This document shows positions 19,027 to 27,954 of a stretch of 64,000 nt of DNA, one piece after another. Source of the stretch: an uncultured Erysipelotrichaceae bacterium (lineage in GTDB: Bacteria > Bacillota_I > Bacilli_A > Erysipelotrichales > Erysipelotrichaceae). The position numbers and the translations under genes are program-made. The notes below the pieces were generated by a model. That model was not told the origin of the DNA. It searched no databases and saw only the letters and a list, made by a program, of their open reading frames with translations. Each line of letters starts with the position of its first letter. Position 1 is the stretch's first letter. Location: positions 1 through 64,000 of the forward strand of contig CANSQL010000002.1 in assembly GCA_947649125.1 (NCBI GenBank), given 5' to 3'.

Positions 19027-19902
19027 ATGGAAAAGCACTATCAAATACGCACAGATTTTGCGGATGAAGCAGAGGGCTGTACCTTAAAAGAGGACACCTT
19101 TACGCATGAAAAAACGATTCACGGCAATATTCAAAGCAGCTATATCAAGGTTCTTCAAAAGGAAAATGCACTCGGTAAGGAAATCGGTGATTATGTATCG
19201 GTACAATTCGATGAATTATTCGATCATGATCAGCGTGAGGATATCATCGATGAGGTTTGTAGGCAGCTTCAAAAAATGCTTCGCTCGATGAAGCTCAAGG
19301 TAAAAAAGGTTTTGGTCGTCGGCTTAGGAAATCGCTTTATTACCTCGGATGCGCTCGGTCCTGAGGTAAGCGATGATATTTTGGTGACGTCGCATTATTA
19401 TGCGAACGAGGATAAAAAAATGCTGAAGGGAACACGTAATGTAGCAGTGATTCAGCCCGGAGTCATGGGGCAGACCGGCTTGGAATCTTACGCAATCGTC
19501 AAATCGGTATGTCAGCAGTTTGCGCCTGATTTAATTATCGCTGTCGATGCACTTGCGACACGCAGCATCTCACGTATCAATCGTGTCATTCAAATCAACA
19601 ATACCGGAATTCAGCCGGGCAGCGGTGTCGGGAATCATCGCAGTGCCTTGACACAGGAAAGCTTGGGCATACCGGTCATTGCCATCGGGGTAGCGACCGT
19701 CACAAGCATCGGCGCAATTTTATCCGATCTGTTGTCTGAAAGCACGCTGAATCAACAGGATTTGTTAGAGGAATTATCCAAGCGTCAACAGCTTGATCTT
19801 GTTGTTACACCGAAATCAATGGACGATGAATTGAAGCAGCTTGTCTATCTTGTTTCCGAAAGTATCAATCGCTTTATTCATCCGCAGTATTTAACACTGT
19901 AA
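19027..19902 (+). CDS. gpr: GPR spore endopeptidase
   Basis: YQIRTDFADEAEG...VVGLGNRFITSDALGPEVSDDILVTSHY; start 19027 by SD GAGGTG. Confidence 0.95.
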   Translation: MEKHYQIRTDFADEAEGCTLKEDTFTHEKTIHGNIQSSYIKVLQKENALGKEIGDYVSVQFDELFDHDQREDIIDEVCRQLQKMLRSMKLKVKKVLVVGLGNRFITSDALGPEVSDDILVTSHYYANEDKKMLKGTRNVAVIQPGVMGQTGLESYAIVKSVCQQFAPDLIIAVDALATRSISRINRVIQINNTGIQPGSGVGNHRSALTQESLGIPVIAIGVATVTSIGAILSDLLSESTLNQQDLLEELSKRQQLDLVVTPKSMDDELKQLVYLVSESINRFIHPQYLTL

Positions 19903-19926
19903 TATCGATATTTGCTTACGCATAAG

Positions 19927-19970
19927 AGCACTCCCTTTCGCATACGCTTTCTATGAGGGGGTGCTTTTAT
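19927..19970 (+). promoter_or_regulatory. terminator-like hairpin whose 3' arm is the spoIIP Shine-Dalgarno
   Basis: AGCACTCCC (19927-19935) pairs with GGGGGTGCT (19957-19965, one G-U), then TTTTATTTG. Confidence 0.45.
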
Positions 19971-20900
19971 TTGCGAACCAACGGAAAAATACTATTGAAG
20001 GTGGCATTGTTGATCGGATTTTTATATATCACACCGTTTTTCAGCGGAATCGGTGAAATTATGAAGCACAGCGGTTTTTTAGATGCATTTGTATATCGTC
20101 AGCATTCTTTAGATGAAAGCATCTCGATCAAGGATGAAATGAATTTATTTTCGCACAATGCGAATTTAACGATACAGGATGATTTTAAATTTCAAACAAC
20201 GCAGGAGCCGATGGAATCAAAGGACGATAAGGCAGAGGCAAAGGATGATAAGCCTGCAGAATATCAAGATAAAACCGATACAAAACCAAAGGATACCGAT
20301 CAAAAGGATGAGAAAAAGCCAAAGGATACAGGCAAAACCGTGTATATCTATAATACTCACCAGTCAGAGGAGTATGAGGGGGGAGAAACGGTTATGGATG
20401 CCGCAGCTGTTTTAGGAAATGAATTAGAGGAGCGCGGAATTCACGTTGTTTTGGAAACAGCGAATTTTGCGGAGTATTTGAAGGCAAAGGGACTTGATTA
20501 TAATGCAAGCTATGAGGCATCAAGAAGCTTTATGAATGATGCACTTGTGAATTACGGCGGCTTTGATTTGATTATTGATCTGCATCGAGATGCGATTCCA
20601 AGAGAAGTTAGCTATTTAAAAGCGAACGGAAAGACGTATGCGAAAATGATGCCGGTCATCGGCGGACTCAGTAAGAATGCCGATGTGATAAAAAAGAATT
20701 CCTCGACGCTATCTGACATAATTGACAGTAAGGTTCATGGTATCATGCGTTCAACAATGGTGCGCGAAGCATATTATAATCAATCCGTCAGCGACCGTAT
20801 GATGCTGATTGAGTGCGGCGGCGATGTGAATCCGTTTGATGAGGTGAAAAACTCAATGGAGGTATTGGCTGACGGAATCTATGATTATTTAATGAGGTGA
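19971..20900 (+). CDS. spoIIP: stage II sporulation protein P
   Basis: VYIYNTHQSEEYEGG...DLIIDLHRDAIPR...MLIECGGDVNPFDEVKNSMEVLA; likely TTG start at 19971 (ORF extends to 19953). Confidence 0.92.
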   Translation: MRTNGKILLKVALLIGFLYITPFFSGIGEIMKHSGFLDAFVYRQHSLDESISIKDEMNLFSHNANLTIQDDFKFQTTQEPMESKDDKAEAKDDKPAEYQDKTDTKPKDTDQKDEKKPKDTGKTVYIYNTHQSEEYEGGETVMDAAAVLGNELEERGIHVVLETANFAEYLKAKGLDYNASYEASRSFMNDALVNYGGFDLIIDLHRDAIPREVSYLKANGKTYAKMMPVIGGLSKNADVIKKNSSTLSDIIDSKVHGIMRSTMVREAYYNQSVSDRMMLIECGGDVNPFDEVKNSMEVLADGIYDYLMR

Positions 20901-20904
20901 TAAA

Positions 20905-21192
20905 ATGAAGCGCTTTTTGGTTGATGCCTTGTTTGTATGGCTGATTATATCATTGATGATGTATATCAATGAACCAAAGGAGAATACGACGATTGATGAT
21001 AAAATATCTGAATTTGAGGAGGAAATTGCTCGTCATGAGCGTGCTCGTCAAAAGGTAGAGGGGACACGCTTAAACGATATTGATGAAAATGCAGCTTCGC
21101 GTTTGGCAAAATCCGGCAGTGATTTTGTTATCAGTGTTATGGACAGCGGAATTGAGGTCGTTTCTCGCTTTGTACAGGGGTTTTCAAAATAA
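20905..21192 (+). CDS. small membrane-anchored protein co-transcribed with spoIIP
   Basis: N-terminal TM then coiled-coil-like segment; SD aggtg and 4-bp gap after spoIIP. Confidence 0.7.
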   Translation: MKRFLVDALFVWLIISLMMYINEPKENTTIDDKISEFEEEIARHERARQKVEGTRLNDIDENAASRLAKSGSDFVISVMDSGIEVVSRFVQGFSK

Positions 21193-21345
21193 TACAGGCA
21201 GAATCATGCGGTTCTGCTTTTTGTGTGCGTTCAGGTTAGGGTATCCATGTTACAATGCAGAAGGCTGTACACTAATAAAAGTATATCTAAAATGTATTAA
21301 TTGATACATTAATATTGACTGACAATCACCTTAATATCATGTACT

Positions 21346-21386
21346 ATTGTATTGTGTGTAGAAATACAATGAATAGATAATACAAT
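21346..21386. promoter_or_regulatory. putative operator: inverted repeat ATTGTATT-N9-AATACAAT plus an extra AATACAAT half-site
   Basis: ATTGTATT 21346-21353, AATACAAT 21363-21370, AATACAAT 21379-21386, just upstream of the Panacea gene start. Confidence 0.55.
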
Positions 21387-21411
21387 CAAAATGATACCGG
21401 GAGACATTATT

Positions 21412-22407
21412 ATGTTTGAAAGAAAAATATTTTGTGATGAATGCCGAAATGATGTAAACTATACTGTTGAAAATGCAGAGATGAGCGGAACTTTAAAGGG
21501 GGAGACCTATACTTATTCAGGTAAAATTGCTCGTTGTATCGATTGTAATTCAGAAGTCTATGTCGATGAAATAAATGATTATAATTTAAAAGCTTTGTAT
21601 GATAAATACAGAGAAAAACAGGGACTTGTATCATTAGATGTGATTTTAGACATACCGAAAAAATATGCAATAGGGAAACGCCCTTTATCGTTATTATTAG
21701 GATGGGGAGAACAAACATTCACTCGATATTGTGAAGGAGATGTCCCGACCAGACAGTATTCGGAAGTCTTACAAAAGATTTATGATGATCTTGAGTATTA
21801 TGAACAAATGTTAGAGGATAATAAAGGAAAGCTTAAAACCGAAGCAGCCTACAAAAAAAGCAGGAAGGCGGTTGACAAGCTGCTTGACGGCGGATCATGT
21901 GAAAACACTGAAATTGATTCAGCGATAAAGTATTTATTGAATCAATGTGAAGATATAACGCCGTTAGCGCTCCAAAAGGCTTTATATTATATTCAGGGAT
22001 TTTATTATGCATTTTATAAAACCTTTTTGTTCTCGGAAGACTGTCAGGCTTGGACGCACGGACCCGTGTACAGAGATGTTTATTATCGATATCGAGATTA
22101 TAAATTTGATCCGATAGCGCGTAACGATAAAGTTGATGATACATTATTATCTTCTTCAGAAAAAGCAATCTTTGAGAGTGTAGCGAAACATATTTGCTGT
22201 TACAGCGGAAAGGTATTGGAAAAATTCACTCATTTTGAAACCCCGTGGCTGTCAGCACGAGGAGAACTGAAAGAAACAGCCGCATGTGACAGGGTAATTA
22301 CAAAGGAGAGTATAGGAGCCTATTTCGACAGTGTGAAAGAAAAATATAAAATGATCAATCCCAATGATATAAAAGAATATGCACAAACTATGTTTCAACA
22401 AATATAA
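21412..22407 (+). CDS. MqsA/YgiT-type zinc-finger + HTH + Panacea (DUF4065/SocA-like) antitoxin-like protein
   Basis: CDEC...CIDC zinc ribbon, RPLSLLLGWGEQTFTRYCEGDVPT HTH, C-terminal LQKALYYIQGFYYAFYKTFLFSEDCQAWTHGPVYRDVYYRYRDY. Confidence 0.85.
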   Translation: MFERKIFCDECRNDVNYTVENAEMSGTLKGETYTYSGKIARCIDCNSEVYVDEINDYNLKALYDKYREKQGLVSLDVILDIPKKYAIGKRPLSLLLGWGEQTFTRYCEGDVPTRQYSEVLQKIYDDLEYYEQMLEDNKGKLKTEAAYKKSRKAVDKLLDGGSCENTEIDSAIKYLLNQCEDITPLALQKALYYIQGFYYAFYKTFLFSEDCQAWTHGPVYRDVYYRYRDYKFDPIARNDKVDDTLLSSSEKAIFESVAKHICCYSGKVLEKFTHFETPWLSARGELKETAACDRVITKESIGAYFDSVKEKYKMINPNDIKEYAQTMFQQI

Positions 22408-22554
22408 ATAATAAAATTTCTGTTGTAATTGATACAAAAGTATTTACTTCGAGAAAAACAGTCATCAGAGTGTGATTTTTTACGCTTTATATTTTCAATT
22501 CGGCTTGTTTTTGATATAATTACACAGCATATAAACAACATATAAAGAAATGAG

Positions 22555-24369
22555 GTGCAGGGCATGGATCAAAAATACATTCGTAATTTTTCGATCATTG
22601 CGCATATTGATCATGGGAAATCCACCCTTGCCGACCGTATTTTAGAATTGACGGAAACGGTAGAGGCAAGAGAGATGAAGGAACAGCTGCTTGATACAAT
22701 GGATTTAGAGCGCGAGCGCGGAATTACGATTAAACTGAATGCGGTGCAGTTAAAATATACGGCATTAGACGGACAGAATTATATTCTGCATCTGATTGAT
22801 ACACCGGGACATGTCGATTTTACTTATGAGGTATCACGATCCTTGGCAGCCTGTGAAGGCGCGGTGCTTGTCGTTGACGCAGCTCAGGGAATTGAGGCAC
22901 AAACCTTGGCAAATGTGTATTTGGCGCTTGATAATGACTTAGAAATATTGCCGGTCATCAATAAGATTGATCTTCCCAGCGCACAGCCTGATGTGGTAAA
23001 GCAGGAAATTGAAGATGTCATCGGTTTAGATGCACAAAACGCACCGTTAATATCAGCGAAAAACGGTTTAAATGTCCGTGATGTATTAGAAGCAATCGTG
23101 CATCATGTGCCGGCACCGAGCGGTTCAAGTACGAATCCGCTGCAGGCACTTGTATTTGATTCCTTCTATGATGCATATCGCGGGGTTGTGGCATTTGTGC
23201 GTGTGAAAGAGGGAAGTATTCGTGTCGGCGATCATATACGCTTTATGGCAAGCGGTGCCGAATATGAGGTGCTTGAGGTAGGAATTCGCAATCCGAAGGA
23301 AATCAAGCGTGATGTGCTGCATTGCGGTGAGGTCGGATGGCTTTGCGGAAGTATTAAATCCATTCAGGATGTGCGGGTCGGTGATACGATCACTCATGTT
23401 CAAAACGGTGCGAAGGAACCGCTGGCAGGCTATCAGGTAATGAATCCGATGGTTTACTGCGGTCTGTATCCGATTGATTCTGCCAAATACAATGATTTGC
23501 GCGATGCACTCGAAAAATTACGTTTAAATGATGCTTCGCTGCAGTTTGAAGCAGAAACCTCTCAGGCTTTGGGCTTTGGCTTTCGTTGCGGCTTCTTAGG
23601 TCTTTTACATATGGATGTGGTACAGGAGCGCATTGAGCGTGAGTATAAAATTGATTTAATTTTAACGGCACCGTCGGTTGTATATCATGCGTATTTAAGT
23701 GACGGCTCCATGATGAAAATTGATAATCCGAGCATGCTTCCGGAAGTTCAGCGCATCGATCATATCGAGGAACCGTTCGTTAAGGCAAGCATTATGACAC
23801 CGAATGATTATGTCGGCGCAATAATGGAATTATGTCAGAAAAAACGCGGTATTTATAAAGATATGGTGTATATTGATAATAATCGTATGGATATTATTTA
23901 TGAATTGCCGTTAGGGGAAATCGTCTATGATTTCTTCGATCGTCTGAAATCTTGTTCCAAGGGCTATGCTTCCTTAAATTATGAACTGATCGGTTATCAG
24001 ACAAGCAAGCTGGCGAAGATGGATATTCTTTTGAACGGAGAAAGCGTGGATGCGCTGTCACTGATTGTCCATAAAGATTTTGCGGCTCCGCGAGGCAGAG
24101 CCATCTGTGAAAAGCTGAAAACGCTGATTCCCAGACAGCAGTTTGAAATTCCCGTACAGGCAGCGTTAGGCGGAAAAATCATTGCGCGTACCGATATTAA
24201 ATCATTACGTAAAAACGTCCTTGCGAAGTGCTACGGCGGTGATATTTCACGTAAGAAAAAGCTGTTGGAGAAACAAAAGGAAGGTAAAAAGCGGATGAAA
24301 GCGGTAGGCTCCGTAGAAGTACCGCAGGAGGCATTTATGGCTGTTTTATCCATGGATGATGATAAATAA
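22555..24369 (+). CDS. lepA: elongation factor 4 (LepA)
   Basis: [28 protein letters not shown]...full LepA architecture. Confidence 0.98.
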   Translation: MQGMDQKYIRNFSIIAHIDHGKSTLADRILELTETVEAREMKEQLLDTMDLERERGITIKLNAVQLKYTALDGQNYILHLIDTPGHVDFTYEVSRSLAACEGAVLVVDAAQGIEAQTLANVYLALDNDLEILPVINKIDLPSAQPDVVKQEIEDVIGLDAQNAPLISAKNGLNVRDVLEAIVHHVPAPSGSSTNPLQALVFDSFYDAYRGVVAFVRVKEGSIRVGDHIRFMASGAEYEVLEVGIRNPKEIKRDVLHCGEVGWLCGSIKSIQDVRVGDTITHVQNGAKEPLAGYQVMNPMVYCGLYPIDSAKYNDLRDALEKLRLNDASLQFEAETSQALGFGFRCGFLGLLHMDVVQERIEREYKIDLILTAPSVVYHAYLSDGSMMKIDNPSMLPEVQRIDHIEEPFVKASIMTPNDYVGAIMELCQKKRGIYKDMVYIDNNRMDIIYELPLGEIVYDFFDRLKSCSKGYASLNYELIGYQTSKLAKMDILLNGESVDALSLIVHKDFAAPRGRAICEKLKTLIPRQQFEIPVQAALGGKIIARTDIKSLRKNVLAKCYGGDISRKKKLLEKQKEGKKRMKAVGSVEVPQEAFMAVLSMDDDK

Positions 24370-24376
24370 TGCTTTG

Positions 24377-24412
24377 CTTATGAGGCTTACCCCTCATAGG
24401 CTTTTTTATTTC
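24377..24412 (+). terminator. terminator after lepA
   Basis: TATGAGG cttac CCCTCATA ggcttttttatt. Confidence 0.6.
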
Positions 24413-24526
24413 CTCTTATTTTGTCATGTTTCTTCTATCTTTGTCGAACTTCTTTAACGGATACCAATCTCATGCTAAAATAGACAGGTATTAAAATGAA
24501 AGGGTTATAAATCGGAGGGTAAAAGC

Positions 24527-25450
24527 ATGTTTGAAACTGCGAAAAAATACAGTGAACAAGTATACTACAATAAAGCAGATTTGGAAAAAGAAATGGATTT
24601 TTATCTCGTTGATCCGCTGTGGCATGAGATTACACAATATCGCTCGTTATTTCGCCATGAATTTCCGATCAAGGAAAAAAAGACTTACTTGATCAGAAAT
24701 CCTCATGTCAACGATCAAATGTCGGCCACACAGAATTTGTTATTTGAATGGCTGTTGTTGCATAAAGAGGACCCTGATAAGGAATTTGACTTGTTTTGGT
24801 TAAAGGAAGAGGAACAGCTGCGTTTTTTACGACTTTTGGTAAAGCTTCGCTATGATCGTTCGCTGAATCCGCAGACGTTGTTTCAAGAGGTCACGGACAG
24901 CTTTCAATTACACAGCGAGGTGAGTCAACAAACACTTCAATATTTGAGTGATGCACAAAATCCGTTGCTGCTGAAGCTGTTTCGCTTAGGAATGGAGGGC
25001 AATAAGCGCACTGCCTTTTTGCTGCTGTTCCCGACGCTGTATCTGCATCATTGCTTAAAGGCGGCAGAAATCATCGATATGGAAGAAATCATCGATAAAA
25101 TTCATTCAACGGTTACCGACCTTGATGTAACCTCTGCTTTTTTGTCGCTTCTTGTAATGTTACGGTTGAAATTATCTGATGAAATGATATCATTAAAAAG
25201 AAATGAACAACTGTCTCCCTTGGATCAGGATGAAGTTGACTTGTGTGAACGCTATCCGATGCTACAAAAGGAGAGTATAGCCTTTTATGTTCGCCATCGT
25301 AAGCTGCATCATTATTATACGCTGCAGGATTATATGAAGGAAGCAGACGTTTGTTATGAAACTGCTCGCTATTCCATGGAAAAGCTGGTTGAATTAAAAT
25401 GGTATCAGAAACAAAAAATCGGGAAGAAGTTTGTTTATTTTATCATTTAA
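24527..25450 (+). CDS. conserved hypothetical protein with C-terminal winged-helix-like segment
   Basis: Helical 307-aa protein; C-terminus YTLQDYMKEADVCYETARYSMEKLVELKWYQKQKIGKKFVYFII resembles wHTH. Confidence 0.6.
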   Translation: MFETAKKYSEQVYYNKADLEKEMDFYLVDPLWHEITQYRSLFRHEFPIKEKKTYLIRNPHVNDQMSATQNLLFEWLLLHKEDPDKEFDLFWLKEEEQLRFLRLLVKLRYDRSLNPQTLFQEVTDSFQLHSEVSQQTLQYLSDAQNPLLLKLFRLGMEGNKRTAFLLLFPTLYLHHCLKAAEIIDMEEIIDKIHSTVTDLDVTSAFLSLLVMLRLKLSDEMISLKRNEQLSPLDQDEVDLCERYPMLQKESIAFYVRHRKLHHYYTLQDYMKEADVCYETARYSMEKLVELKWYQKQKIGKKFVYFII

Positions 25451-25463
25451 AGGGGGAAGGAAA

Positions 25464-25499
25464 ATGCGTAAAATTGGATGCCGCATGATAACACAATGA
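25464..25499 (+). CDS. 11-codon leader ORF (MRKIGCRMITQ) whose stop overlaps the Spo0A-like start (ATGA)
   Basis: Strong SD aaagggggaagg ideally spaced for ATG 25464; TGA 25497-25499 overlaps ATG 25496. Confidence 0.45.
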   Translation: MRKIGCRMITQ

Positions 25500-26203
25500 G
25501 AATATTGGCTTGTCTGCATGATTTAAATCTGCTTGTAGAGCTGATGGATGCCGTTCGTTCTTATCCGAATGTTTCTTTATGTGCACTGTCTTCATTACCG
25601 ACCAATGTGAAGTCAGTCGATATCATGAATGTTGATGTTTGCTTGTTGGATTATGAAGAGGATGGTCAACTGGTCTTTTCTTTTGTGTATTCTTTAAATC
25701 ATCTGCATGGCTGCAATATCCCGATTTTGATTCTTTCAAAGGAAGAGCGTGCGGTTATAAGGGCTGCGGGAATGACTTCTAAGACATCATATATTTGTGC
25801 ACCGTATACTGCTGAGGAGATATTGAATGAGCTGCTTGTGAAGGGAATGAAGCATCAGCAGCGTACTGTCATTATCGGTTATTCCTCTAAGGTGTCACAG
25901 ATTATACAGGAACTGGGGATTCCGCTTCATTATAACGGCTTTCGTTTTATCAAAAGTGCCGCAATTATGATTTATCAATGTGACGGACAGATATTGAGTA
26001 TGGTACAATTATATAAGGAAATTGCCCGAATTCATAAAACTACCTCATCGCGTGTGGAAAAGGCAATACGAGATGCGATTGAGTATGCTTATCGCGCGAA
26101 AGAGAGTCTGAAAATCGATGGGCGAAAGCCGACGAATTCGCAGTTCGTTCATTATGTGTATGAGCACGCCTTGAATGAGGCTGATAAAGTAGATAGGGGA
26201 TAG
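25496..26203 (+). CDS. spo0A: Spo0A-like sporulation response regulator with divergent receiver domain
   Basis: C-terminal Spo0A DNA-binding domain: IIQELGIPLHYNGFRFIKSA...ARIHKTTSSRVEKAIRDAIEYAYR...GRKPTNSQFVHYV. Confidence 0.85.
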   Translation: MRILACLHDLNLLVELMDAVRSYPNVSLCALSSLPTNVKSVDIMNVDVCLLDYEEDGQLVFSFVYSLNHLHGCNIPILILSKEERAVIRAAGMTSKTSYICAPYTAEEILNELLVKGMKHQQRTVIIGYSSKVSQIIQELGIPLHYNGFRFIKSAAIMIYQCDGQILSMVQLYKEIARIHKTTSSRVEKAIRDAIEYAYRAKESLKIDGRKPTNSQFVHYVYEHALNEADKVDRG

Positions 26204-26215
26204 GAGGATGGCAGA

Positions 26216-27298
26216 ATGAGGGGATTGTATGTTCATGTACCGTTTTGCGATCATATATGTGCCTATTGCGATTTTACGCGCTGCGGCTATGCGAAGGGAT
26301 TGGCAGATAAATGGCTTGACGCGATCGAAGCGGAGCTGAAGCAGCGACAAATAACGGATTGTGAAACGGTATATATCGGCGGCGGTACGCCGAGCTGTCT
26401 TTCACTTTCTCAGCTTGAAGGCTTATTGAAGCTGTTAAGGCCGTATCTTAAAAACAGTACGGAAGCAACGATTGAGGTAAATGCCGATTCCTTCAGTGAT
26501 GATAAGCTTGCCGTATGTAAGGAATACGGAATTAACCGCATATCGATGGGAGCACAGAGCTTTCAAAGCGATTTGTTGAAGGTAATAGAGCGCAAAGCAG
26601 ATTATGACATGATCAGTGATGCAATTGAGCGAATCTATCGACAAGGTATTCATGATATATCACTTGATTTGATGTATGGATTGCCGAATCAAACAATGGC
26701 ACAATGGAAGGAAGATTTAAACAAGGCCGCAGGCTTAGCGATTACACATCTGTCCTTATATGCACTGACGATTGAGGAGCATTCACGCTTCGGCAGAGCG
26801 AATATACAGCCGTGTGATCCTGATTTAGAAGCGGATTTTTATGAGGAAGCGATTGAGTTTTTGAAGCAGCAGGGCTTTGCGCATTACGAAATCAGTAATT
26901 TTGCCAAGGACGCACATTATGCAAAACATAATCTGATCTATTGGCATTATGAGGATTTTTACGGTATCGGATGCGGCGCAAGCGGGAAAATAAACCATAT
27001 GCGTTATGACAATACTCGCAATTTACATACCTATATTACAAAAGGTGCATGTCCCGATAAGCATATGCTCACCAAGCAGGAGGAAATGTTTGAAGCGGTT
27101 ATGATGGGCTTAAGACTGCGTGAAGGCATCAATAAGCAAACCTTTTATAATCGTTTTCACGAGGAACTTCATATGCGTTATGAACAGGCAATCATAAAGC
27201 ATGTGCGTTTGGGCAATCTCATTGAGGATGAGAAAAGACTGTATACTAGCTATCAAGGTATGTTGATTCTGCATGATATCCTCGTTGATTTTCTGTAA
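26216..27298 (+). CDS. hemW: radical SAM heme chaperone HemW-like protein
   Basis: GLYVHVPFCDHICAYCDF radical SAM CxxxCxxC; YIGGGTPSCLS. Confidence 0.93.
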   Translation: MRGLYVHVPFCDHICAYCDFTRCGYAKGLADKWLDAIEAELKQRQITDCETVYIGGGTPSCLSLSQLEGLLKLLRPYLKNSTEATIEVNADSFSDDKLAVCKEYGINRISMGAQSFQSDLLKVIERKADYDMISDAIERIYRQGIHDISLDLMYGLPNQTMAQWKEDLNKAAGLAITHLSLYALTIEEHSRFGRANIQPCDPDLEADFYEEAIEFLKQQGFAHYEISNFAKDAHYAKHNLIYWHYEDFYGIGCGASGKINHMRYDNTRNLHTYITKGACPDKHMLTKQEEMFEAVMMGLRLREGINKQTFYNRFHEELHMRYEQAIIKHVRLGNLIEDEKRLYTSYQGMLILHDILVDFL

Positions 27299-27338
27299 AG
27301 TACTTGCATCACTTCTTTGTATATGATAGAATATAAAA

Positions 27339-27417
27339 GCTTTTGTACTGGGTATACGCGTAAACTCCGACGGCATACGCGGTAGAAAAGGACATGATGA
27401 TAAAGGAGGAAACAGAC
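27339..27417 (+). promoter_or_regulatory. putative ribosomal protein S15 leader (autoregulatory)
   Basis: gcttttgtactgggtatacgcgtaaactccgacggcatacgcggtagaaaaggacat immediately 5' of rpsO. Confidence 0.45.
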
Positions 27418-27684
27418 ATGTTATTAAAGGCAGAAAAACAAGCAATTATGAAAGAATATGCTCGCTTTGAAGGCGATACGGGATCTCCTGAGGTTCAAAT
27501 CGCAGTATTGACGGCTAAAATCAACCGTTTGACTGAGCATATGAAGGAGCACAAGCATGATTATCATTCTCATCGCGGATTGATGAAAATGATCGGTCAT
27601 CGTCGTAATCTGCTTGTGTATCTAAAGGACAAGGATTTAAATCGTTATAAGGATTTGATCCAGCGTTTAGGATTGCGTAAATAA
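27418..27684 (+). CDS. rpsO: 30S ribosomal protein S15
   Basis: [50 protein letters not shown]; start 27418 by SD. Confidence 0.98.
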   Translation: MLLKAEKQAIMKEYARFEGDTGSPEVQIAVLTAKINRLTEHMKEHKHDYHSHRGLMKMIGHRRNLLVYLKDKDLNRYKDLIQRLGLRK

Positions 27685-27687
27685 AAA

Positions 27688-27716
27688 ATGTGCTTCGAAA
27701 GAGGCGCTTTTTTTAT
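27688..27716 (+). terminator. terminator after rpsO
   Basis: gtgcttc gaaa gaggcgc ttttttt. Confidence 0.65.
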
Positions 27717-27954
27717 GATGAAGTTTTTAAAGATGATATTTTGACGAAATCAAGCGTGATATAAGTGCTCTGTGTTTTTAGCGGATATTTATGATCTGAG
27801 GACAAAAACAATAAGAATATGACTCATTTTTATCGATTTAAATCCTTTGAAAAGCTTATTTTTTTGAAAAACGCAGCTCGGAAGGCTTTTTTATATGTCT
27901 TTTCTGTTCAAAATATGATATTATTATAAAGTAGGATAAAATAGAGGTGAAATA

